Shown: one piece after another, positions 34,601 to 44,994 of the stretch | Numbering within the stretch: the first letter of the stretch is position 1 | Layout of the letters: every line of letters begins with the position of its first letter | NCBI GenBank assembly: GCA_037783415.1 | Contig: JAZGTN010000097.1 | Span: forward strand, 2,728,001-2,792,000 | Reading direction: 5' to 3' | DNA: 64,000 nucleotides | Source of the DNA: Leptasterias polaris | Lineage: Eukaryota > Echinodermata > Asteroidea > Forcipulatida > Asteriidae | The notes under the pieces: model-generated | What the model saw: only the letters and a program-made list of their open reading frames with translations | The model's database searches: none | What the model was told of the DNA's origin: nothing | Translations under genes and position numbers: made by a program

Positions 34601-37600
34601 AGAAATGCAATAAAAAAATGAAAAAATGAAAAAATGCAAATAAATAAATACAAATCAATGAGCAAAATAAAAATGAACTAAAAGGATATTTAAGAAAAAA
34701 TAATAGTGTTAATTAAATGCACAAATTGTCAGGTCAAGGTCAAGTTCGCACACAAGGACCACCCGTCGTCAATTGGCCGACATTGCCCGGCACCCCACAC
34801 GTTTTGAGCGCGAGTACCAGGCTACATCGACCAACCAACGACAAAATGTTCCCCGTATTTGTATTTACATACAAATAAGTAATCAAACATAAGACCCAAC
34901 CAGATAAACACCCCATATAAGCTAACAACACCCAACCATTCCACAAACTATCTCTCTGTGCACAGAGCCTGAAGCCAGTCATAGCTGCAGTTCATGGTGG
35001 CTGTATAGGAGGAGGGCTGGACATGATAACAGCATGTGATATCCGATTCTGTTCTAAAGATGCTTGGTTTCAAATCAAGGTAAGTCACTGGATATTTGAC
35101 CCCTTGCACAAGGTGAAATGCACCTCTACGCGTCTACCATCTCGGACATTCAATTGGGAGTCAATTCCTTTGTGTACCTTTTTACTCCCAAAATGGCGGA
35201 CATTTTGACTTCCAAAATGGCGGACATAATAGATGGGAGTAAGTGCACGGCCAGTGTGCAAGGGGTCAAAAGCTTGACATTTGGTTTTGGTTTTCTCCCC
35301 TTTCAAATCCTAACTTATTAGTTCATCAAATTTGCGAAAGCAGTGTATAAAAGTCTCCAGCTTTTTTGTTTTTAAATTTTAATATTTGCTTTGCAGACAT
35401 TTTTTTTTTCAACTGGGTATATTAATTGTCTATCCTTCCTTCATGGCTGTAAATTGTTCACAAATGTGAGCTTTCAAAGTGTAAAAGATTTGTATGATGA
35501 GTATTGTACAAATATTTGGATGTATATAAGTGAATTTTTTGAGAATATTTTCCCAAGTGAATATATTGTGAGATAATTGCACGAGCAAAATACATCCAAA
35601 ATTTGTTTAAGTGTAACCCACACATAGATCCTTATCATTTGAAATTTTGTAGACAGTAAACATAAAATAGACACTAAAACTTGTTCACCCACACTCTGAA
35701 AATCTATAAACCCATTCTAAACAACACGGACAGCTAACCTTGTCCACCTTGACACGACCTTGCCTCGATTGGACGAACGGGCTGGGAATGATTATTTTGG
35801 AAACAATGCTGTAAAGCATCCAACGTGTCCAATAGTTATCAATATAGGACTCCTATTTGAAATTTTGGAGTGTCGCAGCAGTATCCATTTTAAACTAAAG
35901 GATGACACTTGATGTGTGTTTCATGAAATCAAATAACAAGGATCTGTGTGTGCAGCTTATAATAGTACATGTACATGTGCATGCTTATTTATCTTCTCTT
36001 AGATAGGACATATTTTCATTAAATACATACAGATTCGTTTTATATTTTTTTCCAGATGTTGTTCTGTCTCATTAATTTTTTCTTGAGAAAAAAAGAATAA
36101 AAATTGTTTTGTATCTTCCCTTTCATTTTATGATTCCAGGAGGTAGAGTTAGGATTGGCAGCAGATTTAGGCACGCTGCAGAGGTTTCCTAAGATTATTG
36201 GAAATGACAGCTGGTTGCGGGAGATTGTCTATACGGCCAGAAAGTTTAGTAGTGATGAAGCAAGAGAAATGGGATTAGTCAAGTGAGTTAATCCTTTTGC
36301 TTTACTGATTTCAACTTTATTACAAATTTGCTATATTGATGAAGGAATGTTTGAATTGGGTGTCAACTTTTGAAAACAATGATGAATGTCAAGTATTTGG
36401 GCATTTTTAAGAGCCAGATAGAGAAAGTCTAAGTTATGTGTGCTGGGGCGGATTCCACAAAGAGCTAACTGTGTGTCAATCTTAATTCCAAAGCAAAGTG
36501 TGATGTTAAAATAACAATCCATGTGGCAATAATTAGGGAATAACAGTGTGGGGAACCGGTCTTCACTGCGTGGTAATGACCGGGTTGGTGGCTGGCCGCT
36601 GTTAATGGACCGAGCCGTCAATGCCATTAATAAATACCTTTAACGAAGAAAAGAGGTAATAATCATCAGAATTTGTGCTTTTTCTTTCGCTGTTAATTTT
36701 GGAAATGTTCCACTCATGTTCAAGGGCCATTCTTAAGGCTGTTCAACTTTTGCGTGGCTCCTAGTCCCTTGCACATAATTAACTTTATTAATACGTGCAA
36801 AACTATAATAATATGTGCATATTTTGAAGAACCAGACTATGCGCTTTTAAAGTAACACTTTGGTTGGTGTACGGCTTTATGGTTTGCATTACCTTGGTTT
36901 CATGCGCGTACCAGCTACCTTAAAATGATACATTGTCTGCGCGTTTACGCATACGCGTGGTATGTGCGTACACGCGGCACCATCTGTCCTGGTCAAAATA
37001 ACCAAAACCAATACGTGCAAAGAAAACAGTTTCCGCACAACAAGCACGGTGCAAATATAACTTTTACACAACATTGTGCTTGTTTAGGGGCCATTTATTT
37101 GCTAGTTTACAGAGCCGGTCTTTATATCACATGTTAATACACCCCCACGTGACCAGTCTTCGACCAATCAGAATGCACAAACTCTGCGAGGTGTTTATTA
37201 ATGTCAATTCATCTTAAGATGAATCTTAGTGCTTTGTGAAATCGAGTCCTAGTAACCCGTCTGTCTTTCATGCGAATGCTTGTTCGATCTAAACTAAATT
37301 TTAATTATATGTGATTTAAATTTTAATTATATGTTTATTTGTATTACTATAAATTTTCATTATATGTGATTTGAGGCATTGCATGGTGGAGTATTGATAT
37401 ATTTAGTTTGCGGTAACACCATGTGATTAAATTCACTTGGTTGTGTAAAATTGTTCTTATAAGAACTCATCCTGCTATTTATCTTCTGCTGAGTTTTTAT
37501 TGGAATCAGGAGACTATCAAGTTCAAATAAGATCTTGTCAGGCTGTTTATGTTTTGCACTACCATTGACATTGCTTCTTGTGAAGCACACTGTTTGGTAT

Positions 37601-38972
37601 GTTCAGCTTCCCTATAATGTGGAGTGTAATTTGTGATTAACATTAAAGCTGCAGTGCAAAGGTTTAACATTTGTCTTTAAAGAAATGTCAATTTCTTTGC
37701 CATAATTTCTAGATATTTTTCAGCTATTACACAAAGCTCTTAGACTTTTCCCTATAAACAAACCATGGATTTGTTGGTCTGAAACTAAAGTTCATAATAT
37801 GCGTCCAAGTGTAAACACACATTTGCTCTAATTATTTTAACCAGAATGCTAGGCCTAGAGTTTGTTACACATTGACCTATTGGTTGTTAATTGAGTGTCA
37901 ACTTTGCTTTCTTCTCACAGTCGAAGCTTTGATACGCGAGAAGCAATGTTAGAGGGAGCCATCGAAATTGCCACCTTGATCGCAAGCAAGAGCCCCATTG
38001 CTGTGCAAACATCCAAGGCTAGCTTAGTGTATTCCAGAGACCACAGTGTACCAGAAGGGCTCAATGATGTGGTAAGATTGAAGTTTATTTATAACATTCT
38101 TTTCTACAATGACTTGTCTTGGCCTACAAAAGAAGTGCCAGTAAAATACCATTATCTCAAACCTTGATTTCGCCAGATTGATTCGTTTGATTCTGTTGAT
38201 TATGACAAGGGATTTTGGCCACTAATTGGGTACCCTTGTTAGACCCCCAACTTAAATGGTCCATAGCAACACACATAGGGACCAGACACTAAGTGATACA
38301 ATTTTCATGATAAGGTGAACACTTCTGGTGGAATGTAGAGTTTTATTTATCCACATAAATAGTTACAAGTTAAAACTATCATGGCCTTGTATAAGCTAAT
38401 ACTAAGTGCAGTTGTGAGTAGCATGGCAATTTACTTGAAGGGCCAGAATTCTTTGTGAAGGAGGCCACTATTATTGTTACTCTTGAAATTTGTACATAAA
38501 CCACAAGGAAAACTGAGTGGGTAAATTTTAAATGATTTAGAGTTGAACAAAGACAAATTGTCTAGAGTGGGACTTGAACCTGCGACCTCTGGATTAACGT
38601 GCCGGCGCTCTACCAACTGAGCTATCTAGCCCTAGTGTTGGCAGTCTCCCCATTTTGTCAATGTCTTTGTTTGGGGTGCCATTTAACTTGTAACTGCTGT
38701 ATAGCTAGCGATTACAAGTTTCAATACAACCTGGGAAGCGGCAGCAGAGGATCACCTTAAGGGGATGTGACTTTTTATTTCAAATATCAAGTAATAAACC
38801 ACAAGGGATATTTTCTTTGTTCAACCCTTACTTATTTCTTGAAATTTTTACTCGGACTTTGTTCTCAATTTTACAGACAACTTGGAATGCAGGGATGTTG
38901 CAGAGTGAAGATCTGATGAAAGCCATCTCAGCCGCCATGCAGAAGGTTGAACCAACGTTCTCAAAACTTTAA
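31655..38972 (+). CDS. ECH1: delta(3,5)-delta(2,4)-dienoyl-CoA isomerase
   Basis: Seven coding exons: 31655-31794, 33792-33880, 34058-34182, 34966-35079, 36140-36282, 37921-38071 and 38877-38972 (TAA). All have GT/AG ends and join in frame to a 285-aa protein. It is a crotonase-fold enzyme that isomerises 3,5-dienoyl-CoA to 2,4-dienoyl-CoA in beta-oxidation of unsaturated fatty acids. The whole length matches ECH1: [10 protein letters not shown] near the N-terminus, AGKMFT, the oxyanion segment [19 protein letters not shown], and [11 protein letters not shown]. By alignment the three catalytic acids are Asp137, Glu157 and Asp165, and all are present. The C-terminus is SKL, a type-1 peroxisomal signal. 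The protein is shorter at the N-terminus than human ECH1 (328 aa), and no clear mitochondrial presequence is seen. An acceptor just upstream (31633-31634) suggests a 5' UTR exon or a longer leader. Intron 1 holds SINEs and a LINE fragment; intron 4 holds a MITE. Confidence 0.95.
32040..32300. other. CpG-rich island-like patch in ECH1 intron 1
   Basis: The patch is richer in CG dinucleotides and GATCG/CGCG motifs than the AT-rich surroundings (for example cagctcgatcgtgctgtgct). It has no recognised homology and no convincing ORF. It may be an unannotated repeat or a regulatory patch. Confidence 0.35.
32301..32338. repeat. degenerate telomere-like (CCCTAA)n
   Basis: A run of ctaaccctaccctagccct followed by agccctaaccctaaccct: about six imperfect CCCTAA units inside ECH1 intron 1. 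A second, shorter patch is at about 58710-58735. Confidence 0.75.
32471..32640 (-). mobile_element. tRNA-derived SINE, family B, best copy
   Basis: Minus-strand head GGGCTAGCTCGGTGGTATAG with A-box character, then B-box GTGGGTTTGAATCCCACC, then the shared body gatttgcctgtggatttttt and tail acacatcgtgtagggtaaaa. It lies in ECH1 intron 1. Confidence 0.75.
32720..32845 (-). mobile_element. tRNA-derived SINE, family B, second tandem copy (partly deleted)
   Basis: Repeats the body of the neighbour at 32471-32640 (tttaccctacacgatgtgta through cactcgggtgagatttgagc) but lacks most of the tRNA-like head. The pair probably arose by local duplication. Confidence 0.7.
32905..33690 (-). pseudogene. 5'-truncated L2-type LINE fragment in ECH1 intron 1
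   Basis: The minus-strand frame at 33578-33048 encodes the C-terminal end of a LINE reverse transcriptase [46 protein letters not shown] and [14 protein letters not shown]. The same segments occur near the end of the intact ORF at 51633 (TSRLDYCNGLLYG, LHWLPVSYRINFKIL, APKLWNALPFHIRS). Just upstream the homology continues in another frame ([13 protein letters not shown], about 33635-33597), so there is a frameshift near 33590. The endonuclease and catalytic RT parts are missing. A short catacatacatac repeat at 32913-32926 may be its 3' tail. The element is dead. Confidence 0.85.
34278..34500 (-). mobile_element. LINE/SINE 3'-tail repeat with (GAATAA)n end
   Basis: Starts with a run of ttattc units at 34285-34312 and continues agccaataaaacaagcgaac. 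The same junction of (ttattc)n and agcca…aacaa occurs at 48735. The orientation is inferred from the simple-repeat tail lying at the low-coordinate side. Confidence 0.45.
34562..34593. repeat. AT-rich palindrome
   Basis: aataatattaatataaaatt folds back on aattaatattatatt. Short AT-only hairpin in ECH1 intron 3. Confidence 0.6.
34740..34860. repeat. diverged copy of the AGTTCACACAAGG MITE
   Basis: aagttcgcacacaaggacca and gagtaccag match the left end and core of 25376-25500. The right end is eroded. It ends about 105 bp before an ECH1 acceptor. Confidence 0.5.
35095..35270. mobile_element. 176-bp MITE with TTTGACCCCTTGCACA terminal repeats
   Basis: TTTGACCCCTTGCACA at 35095-35110 is an exact inverse of TGTGCAAGGGGTCAAA at 35255-35270. 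The interior holds two copies of CCAAAATGGCGGACAT (near 35190 and 35214), which resemble the YY1 binding motif. It begins 15 bp after the donor of ECH1 exon 4. Confidence 0.85.
38400..38631 (-). mobile_element. SINE with a tRNA-Asn-like head
   Basis: Minus strand 38631-38560 is a 72-nt tRNA-like unit: GGCTAGATAGCTCAGTTGGT, then an anticodon loop ACGTTAA (GTT, Asn), then GGTTCAAGTCC. The acceptor ends pair except at one position, but the T and anticodon stems have mismatches, so it is not a working tRNA. A non-tRNA body (gacaatttgtctttgttcaa) follows. It lies in ECH1 intron 6. Confidence 0.65.
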
Positions 38973-39888
38973 CAGGTGTTTTTTACCAACGATTCCACTT
39001 TGTGTTTTTGGATTCGCCTCAAAACTAAAAGATGGCATTTTGGGTGGCATTTGGTTGGATATGAAATTACATTTGATAGTGCATCAAAAGCCACTACATC
39101 ATAACATGATGATGCATAACTCCAAACACACAAGTACATTGCATTTGATCGTTTTGATTGGCTGGAACCACACATTGGATGAATGTTAAAAGTGGAACTG
39201 AACCCCACAATTGTGTTCTGGCGATCAGAAAATGACTGCCTTAGGTCAGATGACCCCTTAACCTCAAAGTCTATCCCTTGCATATGACGCCACAAGCTCA
39301 AACAGTGCCCTCACTGAGGTCAAAGGAAGACCTGCCATTGGCTGAGAGTTTTGCATAGCTTATACATGTACACACTTGCCTGTTTATATTGTTTGACCTA
39401 AGCAATGGCACCCTATGCAAGGTGTCTCTGATTTACTTTCTAATTAGGCTTAGTCACAGCAACATACAGGATAATTTGGGTGTTATTTGATCATATAAAA
39501 GCATGTCCACATGAAGGTTTTGGCTACAGCTGCAGTTGATGCCAAGGGTGTTGCTAGTGGCCTCCTATGCATCAACCCGTATGCATGTGACGATCAAGGT
39601 GCAGCCAGTTATTCAGACATGGCCTAAGATTCAGCTTATTTATGTTTGCAAAGTCAACTTAAGGTTTGGTTTTATTCTAGAACTCATTTTAGTCAGTAAT
39701 CAGGATTCTCATGTAATAAAAAACCCAATACAAACAAACAAACTAAAACACCATTACAATTGTAAGGAATTGTCAATGTTTAATGTTCTGTACTTATATA
39801 ATTTGTCATCTAAGCCATCAGAGTGGATGATCATTTACACAAACAGATCACTTACCAAGTATGTTATTTCATCCAACTAATCTAAATT

Positions 39889-39894
39889 AATAAA
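39889..39894 (+). other. candidate ECH1 polyadenylation signal
   Basis: AATAAA 0.9 kb after the ECH1 stop. Another AATAAA is at 40020-40025. Either would end the message before the convergent EFCAB2 gene. Confidence 0.4.
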
Positions 39895-40698
39895 TACAAC
39901 ATTAAGGTGGGTTTTATGGGTACTGAGGATTAATTTCTTCTGCAAATTTACATGTACATTGGAACAAAACAAGTAAAGAAGTTTATACTGAAGTTCTGTA
40001 AATAATAATCTATGTAATGAATAAAACAAATGGCATTTTACCACAAATACTTAAGTTTTCAGGTATCAAAACCTTTAAAAGACAAATGATTTTGTTATTG
40101 TTTTAATTTGTATATAGGGTAATTTTGGTATACTTATCAGGAAACAGATTTGTATTGGTTTTTTTCCAATCTGAAATCTTACTGATTACAAATTCATTCA
40201 AGCGCCAAGTCTCCAGAGAAATGTTTCCATCTGCAATAACTGTGAAAGTCAATGAATTAGCATTTGAAGACTCCACAAATCAAAATTCCTTGTTTTGATT
40301 GCCTATTGGGAATCAGCACAAAATATCTGACAAAACAATAAACCTCAAGTCATTATTCCAAAAAAAACCAACGATGTACTCTGCTTTTCAATTGTGTGAA
40401 AAAAACAATCGTGTTTGAATACAGAAGAGAAAACTCACTCGCTCTTAGTCGCACAACTCAAAGTTTCAATAAAATCTGTCGCATTTATTCTAATCACTGA
40501 CCCAGTCAAAGTTTCCCTAAGCTGAAGAGCTGGGTCAGGCCTCAGAGAGTCTCTGAATCTGAACAAAAACAAAACCATCCCCCTAACCAGAGGTTTGATT
40601 TAAATAAAAAATTAGTCTGGTTTCTCACTTTCTCATTATAATACAACTTCAAAATACTTTTATTTACAAAAGTCCTTTCTGGAAATGAAAGCAGTATT

Positions 40699-43600
40699 TC
40701 AAGCTGTTTCATCAACAGCCATGAGTGAGGCGTAGTCTTTGTACAGAATGACCCCTTTATCTGGATCCACTGCTGCAGAGAGCATCTCCTCCAGCTCTTC
40801 TTGGGTGAAGGGCTCGGCTGGAAATTAATTGAAGGAAACAAATTCAACAATGTCATTTTGTTATCAATGTGAAGGTGCTCACTCTGGGCAAATGAGTGTA
40901 CATTTACATGAGCAAAGAGAAATATTTTTAAGACTTGTTTTTCAAGTTTTTGAATTATCTCATAATTTAAGAGATAAATTTATGTAGCACCTTATTAAGG
41001 GTTTGTAAGGTGCTGCAGCGCACTTAGCAGCCACTGTCGGAACCAACAGGGCAAACCCCTACTCTTAGCGATAAGTGTAACTGGGTTCTTTTACGGCCTA
41101 CAGGTTTATGTCCCATCTGAAGGACGAAGCAATAATGATTAAGTGTCTTGCTTAATGATACAAGTGTCCAGACTGGCACTCAAACCCACACTGTGCTGAT
41201 CAGAAACACCAGAGCTTGAGTTTAGAGTGCTGGACCACTTAGCCTTGACAAACCATTACACACTCCTGTTTGGTTTGAAGCAACAAGGTCCCAGCTCAGG
41301 GATATATGTTTTTGTGCAGCAAGGTGTATGTGGAAGGAAATGCAAACCTTTTTACTGTAAAGGTAGCTTGAATCTCATCATGTTAACAACCTCATTGGTT
41401 TGAGACAGATATATTTTGGACAGGTCAAGGCTAGGCAGATCATTCATAGAATTGAAAAAAACGCTTTCCGTGTATGCGGCAGATTTTTGCTGGATTAGTG
41501 TAAACCTCATGTCTGGTCAACAGATGTGGATGTGGCTGTTGGCTCATCTCACTAATTTTGATGCACAGTCAAATGCAGTGATAAAGCAGTACCAAGAGTC
41601 GAAGATTTGAAGCTATGCACACAACGCAAGTTGGCCAAATTGACAGTTGGGCAACATGAACAGACTTGTTTCCCAAAGCTGAGTCATAAATAATAATGAA
41701 TCATTCAGGCATGCCCAACCATTAAATCAATTTTTTTTTATCAGGATCAGGATCGTGGTTCAATTGTGTGATGTTCATCATTTATTGAATCTTACCTTCC
41801 TCTGTCAAGTACTTAGTGAGTTCTTCAACGGTCAGGTGTCCCTTCTTGTCCATGTCCAATACCTCAAATGCCTTCTGTAACTGATCTTCAGGTGAAGCTT
41901 TGAACCTAATAGGAGTGAAACATTGTTCTAAGATTTAGGAGATCAGTTTTAGCTAATTATCGCAATAGTTACCTTTCATCAGCAATATAACTCACAGATC
42001 ATTAGTGCATTGAGACATTATGAAATGGACATTATGAAATGGACATTCAGTATGAAATTTTCTCACTCTAGGGTGGAGATTTCAAGTCTGAAGGTGAGAC
42101 TGTTTTTGAGCAACTGATTATTGTAACCAGACAACTTGTAGGCAATACTGGAACAAAGGGTCGTTTCATAAAGCGTTTACAATAAAGGAGAGATGACGAC
42201 TAGGTCAAGAAAGAGACTTGAATAAAGCATTCAAATCAGGTTTTCAGATTAATTTCATTTTCAATAACTTCTTAACTTCACTGCGAGTTGATTGCTACTG
42301 GCATGCCAATGCCTGCATGAAAATTTTCTTGGTTGATTTTGTCTTAAAAAAAAAAAAAAAGTAAATAAGGGAAAATACTTAAAAACAATAAGTTCATTTG
42401 AGAAATTAATTATTTGTGCTCAATTTTTGGCCAGCGCCGCTTTCTTTCTAAGAGAAAATAGAATTAGCTGTTTCAAACTGCTTAACAACCAAAAGGACCT
42501 ATGGTATGAATGCAAACAAGTTGCTAATGGCCTGATGTTTCGACACTAGCAGAGTCTTTCTCAAAGGTTAACACAACACACACACATAAACAAGTATACT
42601 TTCTTTCTATATCAGTAATTTTGTTTGTGTAACCCTCCTGAAGAAATTGATCAGTGTGCCTGTATAACAAATATATGTGGTAAAAGATACAAAGAATTAT
42701 TTAAAATTTCCCCTCATGGAATGCTTGTAGATCCGTGACAACAAGAAACTTTGACTCACTTTCTCTCCATCAGCACCCCAGTCATTGTCTTGAGAAAGCG
42801 GTCAAAGCGGATGTAACCAGTTGGTTCTTCCTCCTCCATCTCAGCGAGGAGATCATGAAGCTCCCCCTCGCTAGGGCAACAATTCAGTGACCTGATGATT
42901 GTGCCCACCTCTCTGGAAAACAAGAAAAATAGTTCTTTTAACTTTGTAACACATAGCACTCCACACTTATGCTACAAATAGAAGCTAAGTACCCAGGTTT
43001 CAAACAAATGAGTCAAATTTTACTTGCATACGCACACATACATATGTACAAGTATTATGTTTTAACTCGCGTGTACTGACTGTACTTAGTGCAGTTGGCG
43101 CATCGACTATGCCGTGATCAGTAAGTTGTAGAATGTTTGTCTGACAGCCGGGTGTTTTTAGCAAAAGTGATGGAATTAGTGCGGAGTGCTGTTAATAAGA
43201 AAACAATACCATCCAAATGTCAAAAAAGTGTTGTACCTTAGCAATTTGTTCTGCAATTGGTAGGTTGAATGTTAATTTCTGAAAGAATTTCCTTATGAAA
43301 TTAAGTAAAAAAATAGGTCAAAATCCACTATCAATCATACCTAAGTAACTTTGTCTAAAGGTGGTTTGAGTTCCAGAAAAATTTATTTATGAGCCAATTG
43401 TGACCAGCTCACTTCAAGTACTACTAATGGTTTGCAATCCAGAACACAATCTAATTTGTTTAAGTGTTAGTTATTGTTAATGGAGTGTTAGAATGTTTAA
43501 GTTTGTACTTTACCTGACATCAACAGTCTTGTTGGATTCATGGTCAAAAATATCAAACGCATCAGCAATCTTCTTTTGGGTCTCCGCCAGAAGTGATTCT

Positions 43601-44994
43601 AGTGGAAAAAAGGAACAAGTGGAAAAAAGAAGTGTGTGTGATTGTTGTTTTTTGTGGAGGAAAATTATGGACTCATTTTTAAACTCTACTTGTTTTTAAC
43701 TTAAAAGTTAACCTACAGTGACTTTGGACACCTCATACCCTGGACACTTCAAACCTTTTACAAGACACTTCCTACCTTCTAACAAGACACTTCGTACGAG
43801 TAGCTTGAGCCCCACACCCCCCATATATACAGATAATAATGTAAACAAGAAATGAAAATAATGTTACAAAATGCTTTGTTTTGGCAAATGCAAACATCGA
43901 TATTAAGGAGAAGAATAAAACTTAAACAGGTATTTGTTTTTTTTTTAAATACAATACCCTTTTTTGAAAATACATTGATCAAAAAAGAAATAACTTTGCT
44001 TATGTTGGTTGGTACAATTGTTTAAATTTTTTTATAAATTATAAGTTTACAAAAAAATGAACATCGTCTTCCTTTACTGTGCAGAAACCTCCTCCGGAGT
44101 ATACTCGCACATGAATACATGTTAGTTTTAAAAATACAATACTTGTATCACTTATAAAATTATAAGTATTTTGTTGTTTTGGCACACATATAATTTAACA
44201 AAGTTTAACAGTAAAACTGTAGGGTGCCACACCGCGTTAAAAAGGTAAGATTTTACTAACATCAAAGTCAAACAGTACCCGGTGGCCCTAGGAGGCCGCT
44301 GCTACGGAAGGTACAAAGTAACTCGGCTGACGGTACGAAGTGACCAACTTTGCTAAGAAGTGACCGGAAGTTACAAAGTGACCAGGGTACGAAGTGGCCA
44401 AGGTACTAAGTGACTGACATCCAAATTAAAGGTAGGGTCATAGATCATACTCATTCAGTTGACCTGTTTCGAAAATACCGTGTCAGTTTTGCTGTTTTCT
44501 CAGCAAGTATGTAGACACTGTATTCAGATAAACTATCACATGACTTTTATTAATGTAGCTTTCTTGTCAATTTTATCTATAAATACTAAGCATTCTGTTG
44601 ACAAAAATCAAGTGTCTGGTTATTCACCCGATTTGCTATTGTTATTGCTGTATGGTTGAGAATTGTGTGAGGATTTTGGGGGTGGATTTCATGGAATCAT
44701 CATCATGACCGATCCCTAGCGTAGCTAGTGTAGTACCTGTCACCATGGAGGAAGGACCATGCTGTCACCCGGCCGTCAGCAGTACGTGTTGATTTTACTT
44801 TTTTCAATAAAAATAATATTCATTTCTGGCGATCTCTAAATCACATTATGCTTTCTTCTTTTAAACTCTTACCAAGCGTGGCTTTTAGTTTTATACTTAT
44901 TTGAGGCAAACTTAATACATTTAACAAAATATTCAATAGTTGAATTCTTTAATAATTTACCTGCGCTTTCTTTTTCATCTGCGGGCGCAGCCAT
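40699..44994 (-). CDS. EFCAB2: EF-hand protein EFCAB2 / dynein regulatory complex subunit 8
   Basis: Five coding exons on the minus strand: 44994-44961 (ATG), 43598-43514, 42912-42760, 41905-41796 and 40817-40699 (TGA). All have GT/AG ends and join in frame to 166 aa, against 162 in human. The product is a calmodulin-like subunit (DRC8) of the nexin-dynein regulatory complex in motile cilia and flagella. Landmarks match EFCAB2 throughout: AFDIFDHESNKTVDVREVGT (first EF-hand), EGELHDLLAEMEEEEPTGYI, AFEVLDMDKKGHLTVEELTK (second EF-hand-like loop) and EEMLSAAVDP. The first loop keeps D, N, D and E at most calcium-binding positions; the second is partial. It is convergent with ECH1 and divergent from HNRNPU. 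AATAAA signals on this strand lie at 40664-40659 and 40489-40484. Confidence 0.94.
40975..41250 (-). mobile_element. tRNA-Leu-like SINE in EFCAB2 intron
   Basis: Matches 21283-21656 through atgtcccatctgaaggacga, gtgtcttgcttaatgataca and cagaaacaccagagcttgag. The tRNA-like head is at the 41250 side. Confidence 0.65.
42525..42566 (-). repeat. retroelement-tail-like sequence (Penelope-type, tentative)
   Basis: Minus strand reads gaaagactctgctagtgtcg followed by aaacatcaggcc. I recall motifs of the form GACTCTGCTAGGGTCGAAAC at ends of Penelope-like elements, where they form part of hammerhead ribozymes. The catalytic core here is degenerate. Confidence 0.3.
44310..44415. repeat. short degenerate tandem repeat, GGTACGAAGTGACC unit
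   Basis: About six imperfect units: ggtacaaagtaact, ggtacgaagtgacc, aagaagtgaccgg, gttacaaagtgacc, ggtacgaagtggcc, ggtactaagtgact. It lies in the first intron of EFCAB2. Confidence 0.75.
44455..44605. repeat. interspersed repeat, family D, copy 3
   Basis: Shares gttttgctgttttctcagca, gacactgtattcag and tctataaatact with 11650-11815 and 20705-20850. Confidence 0.6.

Noticed and set aside
38560..38631. A functional tRNA-Asn gene
   Set aside because: The T and anticodon stems have mismatches and a SINE body follows; treated as a SINE head.
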